Assembly (NCBI GenBank): GCA_008690995.1
Contig: VRMN01000003.1
Span: 1,612,001-1,676,000, forward strand
DNA length: 64,000 nt
From: Porphyridium purpureum
Taxonomy: Eukaryota; Rhodophyta; Bangiophyceae; Porphyridiales; Porphyridiaceae
Direction: 5' to 3'
Shown here: one piece after another, positions 10,720-23,093 of the stretch
How positions within the stretch are numbered: the first letter of the stretch is position 1
How the letters are laid out: each line of letters opens with the position of its first letter
The notes under the pieces: generated by a model
What the model saw: only the letters and a program-made list of their open reading frames with translations
The model's database searches: none
Told to the model about the DNA's origin: nothing
Position numbers and translations under genes: made by a program

Positions 10720-12220
10720 CGTAATAGTATAATATGCGATGGCACATACATAAGCTTGTGCAGACATTAGCAAGAAGAATGGCTTTTGCTTCAGAATCTC
10801 CGTTCTATTGCGAGCTCGGACTCAACTCCTGACTTGATCATCCAGCGGCGCTTCCACGAGCTTGCTCTTCGCGACTTCCAAGTCAAAACATTCGTCTGGC
10901 TCGCCCCGGCAAAGGAAGAAGTCGGCAAATATCGATACCTGCCAGAGGTTTGGCGCCGAAGATGTCCACGTTCTCCTTCTTCGACACAATCACTTTTGTA
11001 CATGCGCGCAAACGGATTCGTCCAGTCGCCGAAAGTTATCGAGCTTGGAGCTTGGATGATCAATGCAAAAGCCCACAAGGCGCACGAACACAATCACGAA
11101 CACGAAGTTCACCATGGGGTCCATGCAAGACGCATACAAATACCCTGCCATTGGGTCGCAAACGAGCGCAGCCAGAATATCCATCGACAGTGCATTTGGC
11201 ATTTGAGTTACTCTATGCATGTGCAGGTCACACATGGACGAGGTGGCGGGCAGAATTGTTGTGTCCGAAATTGCCGTCGCGTGGTCACCGAACACGGCAC
11301 CAGACAGAATGTGTGACGCGATGACCACATACCTTGCGTGCAGATTCCGAGTGCTTCCCCAAGAGATGGAGGTATCCACAGATAATCAGGGAGATTCCGT
11401 GAAATCAAGGTTCACACCCAACTCCCCTCGCGCACTCCTGCGCAAAGGCGCGTTACATATGCTCGTGCACGTCGCTAGTCCGCCATATTATGTGCCGTCC
11501 TCGCGTAAGTAACAAAGGCTCTCTAAAAGTCGTGCAGGAGTCCTTTGCTCGGTTATTGGAACGGGTCGAGGCGGCGAGACTGTCGCTTGTTCCCGAAGGA
11601 CCCAAAAGTGGGTTTTCGCAAATTAGCATCGCAAGCGCTAGTGTCGTGGGAGTAGAGGCTTGAGTTTTAACCGCAAAGAGTAACTCTCTGGTGGCACGCA
11701 AGGCAAAGCTATTTGGCCAGCCAGTAATCAAGTGTGTTTGGATAACTTAATGGCCGGTCACCCGGCTGGCATTTGGAGCACAGATGATCGGAGAGATCCT
11801 TGTTGAAATATGGCGAGATCTCCATGTAGAGGCGCGCTAGCAAGGAGCGAAAGGCGCGGCTTGTACAACTTTGTTCAAGCGTGACGACGTAAGCGACGCT
11901 GTCAAATCTTCACGCACTGCAGCACACGCTGTGGATGGTTGAAATGCGAGACTATAGTTTACTGGGATGGGCGTGGGCCTGCATAGCCCTCTCATCGTCG
12001 AATGTTCAGCGCCAAGTGGTGCACGTCATATCACTGCGGCTCCGGTTTTGCACACGACCGTGACTCGGCAGCGTCTGTATCATTCTTCCAATCCTTGTTC
12101 GGCGTGGAACAAGGCTGGAGACGTCCGTCGGTCTTAGAGCAATACCACGGGGCTTTCAAACTGTCCCCACACGCGGTGGGTGGTGTCATCCGGGCACTTT
12201 CACAGTAGACAATGTCCCGC
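10720..12220. other. Gene-poor region between IRE1 and KARI
   Basis: Contains the two convergent 3' ends and one recognisable relic (10990-11379, listed separately). The remaining frames on both strands resemble nothing I know. The minus frame 11453-11731 might belong to the same decayed gene but cannot be matched. Confidence 0.5.
10990..11379 (-). pseudogene. Fragment of an NhaC-type Na+/H+ antiporter
   Basis: The minus frame reads SGAVFGDHATAISDTTIL, then CDLHMH and TQMPNAL. This matches the highly conserved GDHCSPISDTTIL...CDH..HV.TQ.PYAL block of NhaC-family antiporters. Before it, TSISWGS recalls the family's GTSWGTF motif, and a hydrophobic stretch follows as expected for the next helix. 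An in-frame TGA lies three codons before the first possible start (11386-11388), and no matching upstream or downstream parts were found in adjacent frames. It therefore looks like a decayed remnant of about 130 codons. It could instead be one exon of a spliced gene, but no good neighbouring exons were seen. Confidence 0.55.
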
Positions 12221-14583
<2,363 letters not shown>

Positions 14584-17287
14584 TTAGATGGACGCGGAGT
14601 GGCGGAGGGTGGCGATGCTTTTGACAAAGTTGGCGCGCGCGTCGACTTCGGTGATGAGCACGTCCACCTCGTCGCCCAGGCGCGAGCCGGCGGGCACGCG
14701 CGACACAACTTGCGTGCAGAACGCAGACAGGAAAACAACGCCGAGCTCGCCGCCGGGCGAGCGCCGCAGCAGCAACGACGCCTCCCGCGCCGCGCACGCC
14801 CGCGCTCACGCTCGAGTCGCTGGCGTCGGACGGCGCGCCAGGGCGGGATCCCGGGCTGCCCGATAGGAAGCGCAGTAAAACGCCGCCGTGAGGTGTCGTG
14901 GGACCCATCTCTTTGAGTTTGACCAGTGTCCAGTACCGCCGTGCGCGCGTCTCGAGCGAGCGCGCCAGTCGGAACTTTTCAGAGCATTCGGCGACCACCA
15001 CTTTCATTTTCGTGCGGCTCATAAAGTCAGCTGGCTCGTATCCTGCAAAATGAGCGCGGATTTGAAAGTGCGCGACCAAGTCCAGGGCTCGTCGAATAGG
15101 ACTCGTCACTTGAACGTACGCCGGTACGCCGAGTCCATGATGACGGGACGCGTCCAATTTCGTGATCGACGGTGCTACTCCTCGCAAAAGAAGCTGGTTT
15201 CGCGCAACGCCCGGCGGAATCGATTCTATCACAGATGACGGAAGCTGCAGACTCGTGTCCACCGCAGGCTGCGACCGAAATGGAACCACCAGACCATTGC
15301 CACAGCACCACTGCCCAGCAATGGATCCCACTGCTATCATTAGTTCTTGGACTGTCCTCCAGCTGTCCAAGTGGTCAGGGATCCGTTCAATTCGTATATC
15401 GTATTCGACAAACTCATCCTCATACCGCTGTCTATTTCGGATGCCACGATGCTCCTTGCGCTGCTTTTTCTGATTCCGATAAACCTTCACCACACACGAT
15501 GATGACTGCACGTCAAGCGCCCCCGACGCGAGCCTTCGTTTCAAAAGGCGATCTGCGGCATCGCGTAAAACCTTGAGATCTTGCGCTGCAAAATTGTCCC
15601 GTTGTCCCTCTATTTTTTCACCTGCCTGACCCAGCAAGAGCTCGGCTTCATGATACGTAAGTCTGTGAAGATCAAGCGAAATGAATGAAGGCACCAGTTG
15701 TGTGTCAAAAAGGGCTCCTTTCGCGTCCACGCGAAAGCCAAAGCTTAGCGCAGGTCTCGGAATAGTGTCATCGCAGTTTGTTCCTTCATACATCTGCGCT
15801 CCGAGAGAAAAGACATTGTTGACCAAATCTTGGGGGAACATGTGTATCACTTCCGTCGGCAAGTACAGCGTGGTGGTCCGCCTGATAGCTTCCTCAAACA
15901 TCGGGTCGTCTCCTGCGTGACGTGATCGGTCCGAAGATCCGCACGTAGGGTCGAGCCAGCGAAGTGGATCTGCTACGTGGACCCAGATACGGGGTGACAC
16001 GTTGTTGCTGACTCCTTCCAAGCTGGGTTCGACACTAATTCCGTCGTCCAGGTCCTCAGCATCCGCCGAATCGATCGCATACACCTTCAGGTGCGTGAGA
16101 TCTACACGTTTGGACAGCAAAATATCGTCCATTTCGCGCAGAGCCTTTCGCTCGCCCAACTGGTTTGCCTTTTGCAATGTCGCAGAGGTAAAAGTGCGCG
16201 CATTTTCAAACTGGGAATTGATGATCGCAAGATTTTCATGCGGGTCAAACACATTCAAATCCACGAGAAGATCAAAGGCGCCACCGGGTGTCAAAGGAAG
16301 CTGTGCGGCCTGCAGCAGCTCGACTATGCGTTCTGCTTGGGCAACGTCGCTAGAATTCCCGGATAATTTTTCTATCTCAAACCAAGAAACGCTGTTGCAA
16401 AGTTTGGTCTCTGCCAGCTTCCCAACGGACTTCAATTTCTCGATGAGCGGAGCAAATCCAGCACCATGCACGCTTGGCTTGTACCCTGAGCCACCGACAG
16501 AGCGCCGAAACTGTAGCAGGTTCAATAACAGCTGCGAGCCCTCCTGCTCGCGGCGCTCCTTCTCCCGTGCGATAGCTTCCAGTTCGTGCACCTGCACGGT
16601 GCCCCGTGCTTCAAACATGCCACTTGTTCCAGATCTGCTACCGACTGCCTTGAAGTAGATCGCATCCTTCAATAAGAGCAAGTGAGCGGCGTAAACGTGG
16701 TGTTCTGAAAGTGACATATCCTGATTCGCACGTCTTTCAGTGTCGATGAACAGGCTGTTTGCCACATCGCGCACGCTGAATGTACATGTCCTATCACCCT
16801 TGGCGCCTTGTGCATCATTCGATAATGATGGCTGCGACAACGCATTCCACACCTGTACGAGTCGATCTGAATGCGTTGTGACGAGCTTCAAAGCTCTTGT
16901 CTCGAAGTGTGCAATCTGCTCGAACGAGTCTACCGGTGGTACGGTCGGGCGCAACACTAACGTGATTTTTTTGCGTGTGACAAGAAGCTCGACACCTCTA
17001 GAGTCGACCACTTGCCACGTGTCGCGCTTCTCTTCGCGCTGTACCAAAGCCAATCTCCTCTGCGTTTTCCCGAGCTTAATTTCGACCAGAGCTCCCGCCG
17101 TGATTCCATCCGCGGCTCCCTGCACGCGCGCTGAGAAATACAACCGTCTCGCTCGGGTGGTCGATGTGTTTTGTTTCTCACGCACCGCAAACCGTCCGGG
17201 TGTCCGATCACAGCACCGGCCGGGTTCGCGCGCGCCACGCTCGCGCCGCAACGCCGAGGAACCTCCTGGAAGGACGAATGCTTCCAT
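14584..17287 (-). CDS. RNR1: RNase II/RNB-family exoribonuclease, probably organellar
   Basis: A 3'-5' exoribonuclease resembling plant organellar RNR1, which matures plastid and mitochondrial rRNA. From the ATG at 17287 an Arg-rich leader resembles an organelle-targeting peptide. The RNB catalytic core has AIDSADAEDLDDGIS with the metal-binding aspartates, and later HHGLGVPAYVQVTSPIRR and RARRYWTL. After about residue 825 this frame becomes Ala/Arg-rich and unlike the family. A sensible S1-like C terminus (GGELGVVFLSAFC, VPAGSRLGDEVDVLITEVDAR) lies in another frame ending at the TAA at 14584. The two join either by a short intron (for example a GTGAGC donor to a GGGAG acceptor, 28 nt, or a 100-nt version) or through an indel. 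The exact join is unresolved. Confidence 0.85.
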
Positions 17288-17346
17288 CTCTGCTCGACAC
17301 CGGGCGCGCGAACGCGAGAGATACGTTCGTTAATACCTCGGCGTCG

Positions 17347-17352
17347 TTTATA
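17347..17352 (-). promoter_or_regulatory. TATA-like box of RNR1
   Basis: TATAAA on the minus strand about 60 bp before the ATG at 17287, inside an AT-rich island. Confidence 0.35.
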
Positions 17353-17434
17353 ATTTTCGAGGTAGTCATAAGTTTGACCCGCTAAGCGATCATCTACTCG
17401 AGTTATTCGTGTCAGCCTCCCTTTCTGCGATTCG

Positions 17435-18058
17435 CTAAAGATCGGTTTTCGGATCCACGGTGCACAGCTGGAACAGCTGCGCGCAAATATTCGTCGGCGT
17501 CTGTCCAAACGTCTCGTCCCTGAGAATGTCAACAAGCGCATCTTCATGTGCTTCTAGCATGGAATCGCACATGTACGACAGTTGCCGGTGGAGGTCGGGC
17601 ACCTGCTTGAGCTCAATGTCTGGGTCTGCGCCTTGCTCCAAGCGTCGAAAATTAAAGCCGCCCTGCGATTCGGGATTCGAATACGTGACAAACGCACTGG
17701 ACATCGGCAAACAGGCGCGATCCAGCACGGACAGCACGTGATCTTCGGAGAAAGCATATGGAACCTTCTTGACACCTCGCTGCTTGCCGTCTGGCCCGAC
17801 CCTGAAGCTTCCCGAGTTGACCATCATATCGCGGACGCGTTGCGCGTCCGCTCGCACAAGCTCCTGCATCTCATTGACGATTGTTTCACACGCCACACAC
17901 GGAACATTCGGGTAGCCTGCGTACGCCTTTGGCACGAGTCTCGAGCTCAGCTGGGCGTATGCGCCAAGGAATAGGACTGCAGCGAAGATGGCACCAATCA
18001 GCAGCGCGCCGAGACCACGCGCCGCTCGTGTCACCGGCATGCAGATTCCGATCGCCAT
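17435..18058 (-). CDS. Canopy/saposin-like ER protein
   Basis: Likely ER-luminal protein of the Canopy (CNPY) family, 207 residues. In animals these act as chaperone-like partners for folding of secreted and membrane proteins. A hydrophobic signal or anchor segment covers residues 10-33. It is followed by VPCVACETIVNEM, then CDSMLEAHEDALVDIL and ICAQLFQLC, giving the saposin-like cysteine pattern of the family. The ATG at 18058 is chosen; the frame runs a few codons further only through non-ATG triplets. A GTACAGT element lies at 18090-18096. It is in tandem with the exonuclease gene, 147 bp upstream of its ATG. No clear ER-retention tetrapeptide is present at the C terminus (ends PKTDL). Confidence 0.7.
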   Translation of the reverse strand: MAIGICMPVTRAARGLGALLIGAIFAAVLFLGAYAQLSSRLVPKAYAGYPNVPCVACETIVNEMQELVRADAQRVRDMMVNSGSFRVGPDGKQRGVKKVPYAFSEDHVLSVLDRACLPMSSAFVTYSNPESQGGFNFRRLEQGADPDIELKQVPDLHRQLSYMCDSMLEAHEDALVDILRDETFGQTPTNICAQLFQLCTVDPKTDL

Positions 18059-18386
18059 GTCTCTGGCGACATAAGCGACCGCCACAAGTGTACAGTGTGT
18101 CGTCTGCTAATCGCCGAGGTGTCGACCCGACCATGAGGTCATGGGCCCAGAACTATGCACAGATCACGTCGGGCGTGAGCAAGGCAAAGGCGTCAAGTAT
18201 TTGGCGAAGAATACGCGCACGGGGCTGTGGATGTGTCTACGAAGTTTGCGAATCTTCCTTTTATGGTTTATGATACATGTGCTTTTCGCGTCGACCTGAA
18301 ATGGCTTGGCTCGAGCGCGCAAGCCTCAGCATAGCACCGTTTTATGGGCAGCCGAAGAGCCTGGGCGCTCCAGTCGAGGCCGTGCG
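18059..18386. other. Short intergenic region upstream of the Canopy-like gene
   Basis: Holds the promoter of the Canopy-like gene and the 3' end of the first kinase gene. Nothing else seen. Confidence 0.5.
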
Positions 18387-19505
18387 TTAGACTGCTGTAG
18401 AAGCAGCAAATTTGTTCATCATGGGTACCATCATTTGCGAGATCATGTTTTTCGTTCGTCCAGCGGACTTGCTGCCCGCACCTGATGCAGAAACCGCAGT
18501 TATTCCAGCTGGTGATGTCTGCTCCTGATGGTCTTCTTGAGTACCTGCACGCGCATGCGCTGCCGCGGCCACTAATTGCGCCTTCACAATTCCATAAGCC
18601 TCAACGGCACTCACGCGAGTAGATGGATCTACGTCGAGCAGGGCGGCGGTCAAGTTTTGCGTCTTTTCCGACACACGTTTCCAGGCCGAGGACTTGAATG
18701 AAATGCTGCCCTTGCGAATGCGGCGAGCGTCCAAGTCCTTGTCGGACATCGGGAAGGAGCCAGTGATGATTACGAAGAGAATCACACCAAGAGCAAAAAG
18801 ATCCGCCCGGCGAGGGTCCGTGTTCGGTACGCGGAGCAGCAGTTCCGGTGCCTTGTACTGCTTGGTCCCTGGAAACTCGTTCACAACATTTGAACCGTCC
18901 ATCTCTATCCAGTGCGAAAGACCAAAATCGATCAGCTTGATGCACATTTTCGGATTGCGCGTCACCATCACATTTTCAAGCTTGATGTCTCGATGAGCAA
19001 TACCACACGAGTGAAGGTACGCAAGTGTGTGCAACACCTGCGCTGTCAGAAACAAAAGCTGGCTCTCTGACAAAGATCCCTTGTTCAGCAATTCGAACAA
19101 GTCATCGCCGTCTACCAGTTCTGTCACGAGGAACCACTGCGTCTCAGACTCGCAAAAGTCAACAAACTTGACAACACCTGGGTGCTGAGTGCTACGCAAA
19201 ATCATGGCCTCACGCAGTACGTGCTTTTCCTGCCTGGAGCACACCACACCATTGCCCAAAAATCTTTTCGAGATAATTTTGACCGCTACTTGGGTCTGGT
19301 CACTTTGCACAGCACGCCAGACGCTGCCCTGACCTCCCTTGGCAATCTCAGAGCACAAAACAATGCCGCGCGTTAAGAGCTCCGTGGCCTGAGAGAGTAC
19401 TCTGGTCTCGGTATGCGGACCTTCGCTAATCTCACATGAATCTCCTGTTCGGTCAAACTGGTGTGAAAATGCATGGGCCATTGCTGGGCCTTGCTTCCTC
19501 ATCAT
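18387..19505 (-). CDS. Serine/threonine protein kinase (paralogue A)
   Basis: Compact active-looking kinase of 372 residues with a short N-terminal extension. Visible motifs are IAKGGQGSVW (glycine loop, about residue 50), VAVKII, HRDIKLENV (about 172), LIDFGLSHW and FPGTKQYKAPELL. The fold resembles CAMK/SNF1-type kinases, but no regulatory domain follows. The tail is Ala/Gly/Ser-rich and ends in a Met-rich amphipathic stretch (ISQMMVPMMNKF). It is closely related to the kinase at 23094-24125 and to the dead copy at 21915-22745, which makes this a local gene family. Substrate and pathway cannot be told from sequence. Confidence 0.88.
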   Translation of the reverse strand: MMRKQGPAMAHAFSHQFDRTGDSCEISEGPHTETRVLSQATELLTRGIVLCSEIAKGGQGSVWRAVQSDQTQVAVKIISKRFLGNGVVCSRQEKHVLREAMILRSTQHPGVVKFVDFCESETQWFLVTELVDGDDLFELLNKGSLSESQLLFLTAQVLHTLAYLHSCGIAHRDIKLENVMVTRNPKMCIKLIDFGLSHWIEMDGSNVVNEFPGTKQYKAPELLLRVPNTDPRRADLFALGVILFVIITGSFPMSDKDLDARRIRKGSISFKSSAWKRVSEKTQNLTAALLDVDPSTRVSAVEAYGIVKAQLVAAAAHARAGTQEDHQEQTSPAGITAVSASGAGSKSAGRTKNMISQMMVPMMNKFAASTAV

Positions 19506-21914
19506 GAACTAACTCCTGCTTCCCTTCCTTTCCCTCTGCACGTGTGGAGTCCTCCCGCCTGTTCAATGGCAGCCTTGGCTCGCGCGGCAACTACCATGTC
19601 CATCAATCGAACATTTATACCCGCCGTACGCGGCTCTACCTGCTGCCCCTTGGGCGCTTTTTGTCCGACTTTTTCATCTTCGCGATAATTTGCCCCGGGT
19701 GCACAACTGCACTTCTCCATTTATTGGATTGGGCGTCATCCACATCTTTTTTTTTTTTTTCCCTGTTTTCGCACTGCCCACATTTCTCACGTCCCTTGCG
19801 AACCTTGGTGATCGATGACGCCATTTCCACGCAGTGAAGCGAACCACGGACGAGAGTGAGTCATGAGGAAGTAGGCTCGTGTCTGTGGAGATGATGATTT
19901 CGGCGCTGTTTGGGTGGCCCAAGATGCACCCAAAAGCGACCGAGCGTGGTGCTGCGTTGTCGAGAAGAAGATTGCGTCACAACATACCAAACGCCACGCT
20001 GCAGCTTTTCACGCCGCGTGTGTACGCATAACACGTGTGCGTCTGCCACGCAGCATCCGGGTCACCCGCGTCCACTTGAATTTGAAGCGGTACAGTAATC
20101 GGTGTAAACAAACTGTACCTCAAAGCTGTGCAACACGCGCAGCTCGTCCAACGAGCGGCGCATGACAGCGGAGCTGCTCACGAACGTGCGGATTCTGCAC
20201 GCGTCAGACATACTGTACATTTGGAAGGCACGCGCCCTGCGGCCTGTGTCATTCCGATTTGAATTTGGCATTCCAGATGTGAATAAAACAACCCAACGCT
20301 AGTTCCCTCCACAAAACACGACCGGAGGCATGCTATCATGCGATACACAGTTCCCGCGCAGAAGAACCATAGCTTTCCAAGTTGCACGTCAATGCCTCGT
20401 CTCGACATAAGAGGCGGCGGCTTCAGAACGTCGTGCTTGACAACATCGCAGCATGCTGACGTACAGCCCAGTAACCTTCTTTTCAAGCAGCCAAGGAAAA
20501 CAGTCCCAGCCATGCAAGTGTGATGTCTGTCTTAATGCGCGTGTGGGACAGAAGCTCGAAGGTGAAAAACTTCGGCCAGGGCGGTGGTCTGAAGACCGTT
20601 GCAGATCTCCATTCTGCTTTTGCGGCATCGGATTCCGTGCGAAGCTTTAGGCGCTTCGTATACATTACGAACAGCAGTCCGTTCCGTTCGCTACCACTGC
20701 GCGCAAAAGCATCGGCCGTGACACCAGTACCGAGCGAGCGTCGATCGACGCCTGCTTGACATGGTTCGTGAAGATTCGCGCCGTACTCCAAGGCGCGCAA
20801 GTGTGCGTTTCGAAATCGGTCGCGTGTGGCGACGCACGCGGCATTCACCGACCTCGCAAACCCTTTTGGTCTCATCACGCCATGCTATGCTGATTGGGTG
20901 ATTCGACTGCCATTATGAGATGCCACGCAAAGGACGGAACCTTCTTGGTAATTACGATTCGACCCAAGAGCGGCCACCGAGAACAAGCAGAGTCAGCAAG
21001 CGCCTCTGTATCATGCTTCGCCGCCCACATCGCAGTCACCCCTTCATGCATGGCAACCACGACCGGCACGAACGCTCGAACATCGCATCATCACAACACG
21101 TGGTGCCGCACACGCACACGAAACGAGTCCGACACCCACGACCTTCATGCCACTACGTCTGCGCACTCTACGGCGGCCTGGCTGGTGTCCCGCGGGTGGA
21201 CAGGTACAGCGATTACCAGCAACCAAGTACACTAGTTCTTCTCTTGTTGAAAATGCGGCGGGTGACAATGAGCGTGTCCTTCTGAATCGAGTTGTTTTAT
21301 CGAGACTGTAAATTTGCGGGGAGCGAGCTGGCGTGTGCGTGGGACGCGGGAGTTGCGATTTTCGACGGTGTTGCTCGTTTTGTGGGTCCGCTTTACAGGG
21401 AGACTTAGGGGCGCGATATGCGTACATCCAGATGACCCAACCCTTCACTCCATGAAGCAAGCGGGTGATCGATGGATTGATATCCAAGGCGCACAGCGTG
21501 CTCTTGGTCTCGGCTCCGAAGAGCCATCGGGTGGATGTTTGACTGTAGATGCGCGGCACGTGCGAGAGCCTGCATGGTGGTGGATGAGTCAGTCAAACAC
21601 CGCACCAAGCCAAAGCAATGACTCAGACACTCCATCCTGTGGCATCGTGAAAGGAGCCGTGCTGCCGCATCTCTGTGTAAAATTGAACGTGTGACACAGA
21701 TGTGAATGGGAACAACGGATAGAAGTGATCCGCTTGTCCCTGAAGTAATTCCAGCCAGTCGCTGATTCCATGATGTCGCCGTTTGACGAGGTCACCCAGC
21801 ATTTTAGTAACACGATTGATGGGCAAATCCCCGGACAGCCAATTCAGCCGGATTGTCAGCGAGGCGCAGCTTGGCTTGGAGACGCGCGATTCTGACGAGA
21901 TTTCTTCGAATCAA
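19506..21914. other. Long gene-poor stretch between kinase A and the kinase pseudogene
   Basis: Starts with the kinase A promoter and leader. A 14-base T run lies at 19747-19760, and GTACAGT elements lie at 20090-20096 and 20212-20218. Minus frames at 20483-20878 and 21044-21559 are open but unrecognised. The minus frame from 21623 to about 21898 has protein-like composition (LNWLSGDLPINRV, GISDWLELLQGQ) yet no ATG near its beginning. These may be decayed gene pieces; nothing can be named. Confidence 0.45.
19614..19619 (-). promoter_or_regulatory. TATA-like box of kinase A
   Basis: TATAAA on the minus strand (GGGTATAAATG) about 110 bp before the ATG at 19505. Confidence 0.4.
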
Positions 21915-22745
21915 GCTCCCTCCTACGTGGCGGCGTGCGGATTGTGCTGCAGGAGAAGCTCGCAAGTGGTCGTCAAGGAAGCATGTAGCGCGGCGCCCGT
22001 GAAGACCACAGGAGAGGAGCTGTCGCGATCATCAAGAAGACATCCCCCAAAGGATTGCTGGACCAGCAACAGGAATGAAACCTCCAACGCGAGGTGGCAA
22101 TCTCAAGTTCCGTCAGCCGTGCCGGCGTCGTGGAATTCATTGCTTTTGCGTGTCGCCGACTCCCTGGTACGCACTTATAGAGCTAAGTGACAGGCTCGAT
22201 ACATTCGAATTTTTAAGCAGGGAGAGCGTGAAGGAGCGCGATTTCCTTTCCATGGTTGCCCAGGTGCTTCACACGGTGGCCCACGTACACTCGATGAGTA
22301 TTACACACCGCGACATCATGCTCGAAAACAGTGTGGTCCCTAAGAGGCCAGCTTCGTCGCCGGTGAAGCACGAACTGAAATGCAAGCTCATCGACTTTCA
22401 ACTTGCGCACTGTGATCTTGACGGCAAAAAGATCACGACATTTCTACGGACGAAACAGTACCAACCGCCAGAGACGCTGTTGCGCGTGCCGGACATGGAC
22501 CTGCGCCCGAAGGACGTGTGGGCCATCGGCATGCTTGTGTATGCAGCCTTGACGAACACGTATCCGTTTACGTCGCAACACTTTGAGAAGTGGAGACTCC
22601 AAATTAGAACCCCATTTGACGAGCACGCTTGGAGCCGAGTCGCTCAGACGACCTGGACAGCGGTGAAATCGGTGCTGCACTACAATCCAGCTTGGCGGCC
22701 AAGCACAGTGCGTGCGTGCCAATTTTTTGGCCCCGCCAGTTCGTT
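21915..22745 (+). pseudogene. Decayed kinase paralogue, opposite strand to the intact copies
   Basis: Homology to kinase A starts at about 21915 with LLRGGVRIVLQEKL and SGRQGS (glycine loop). It is broken by an in-frame TAG at 21986-21988 and a TGA at 22076-22078. It continues as LQREVAISSSVSRAGVVEF and then shifts frame near 22150 into an open stretch of roughly 200 codons. That stretch reads AQVLHTVAHVHSM, HRDIMLEN (catalytic-loop Lys lost), LIDFQLAH (DFG glycine lost), RTKQYQPPETLLRVPD and DVWAIGMLVY. It is closer to kinase A than to kinase B at several positions. Two stops, a frameshift and the loss of key residues show that it cannot make an active kinase. The open C-terminal half could still be translated from the ATG at 22075, but I consider this unlikely. 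Confidence 0.85.
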
Positions 22746-23093
22746 TCAACTTGTAACTTGTCGTAGAAGCAGAGCAATGCTCGGCTGTAGCTTGTATCGT
22801 AAAAATAGTTTACGAATAAGCATTGAACAAACCTGACCCTACATATGCAACGCATGCGGCGATATCGTCTGGCGAAAAGCGCTTGGTGATCCCTTGGCAA
22901 AAGCTGTGGAGAATCGGAAAGATGCCAAAGACATCGCCACCAAAGGTAAGCACGAATTTTGTACACACTTCTGGCCAGTCGTCCCTCAAAGCGTGCTTGC
23001 ACGTGTCTTCTATGCGAGTCGACTGGGGGTCGAGAGCTTGGTGACACTTTTAAAATTTTACATAATAAGATTGAGTTACGTGAGCAAGTCGTG
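22746..23093. other. Gap between the kinase pseudogene and kinase B
   Basis: Contains the end of the open frame of the pseudogene and the 3' flank of kinase B, AT-rich near 23050-23080. No gene seen. Confidence 0.5.

Noticed and set aside
20483-20878. 131-codon minus frame with a stretch resembling a PH-domain end
   Set aside because: The resemblance is limited to about 20 residues and the rest has no pattern.
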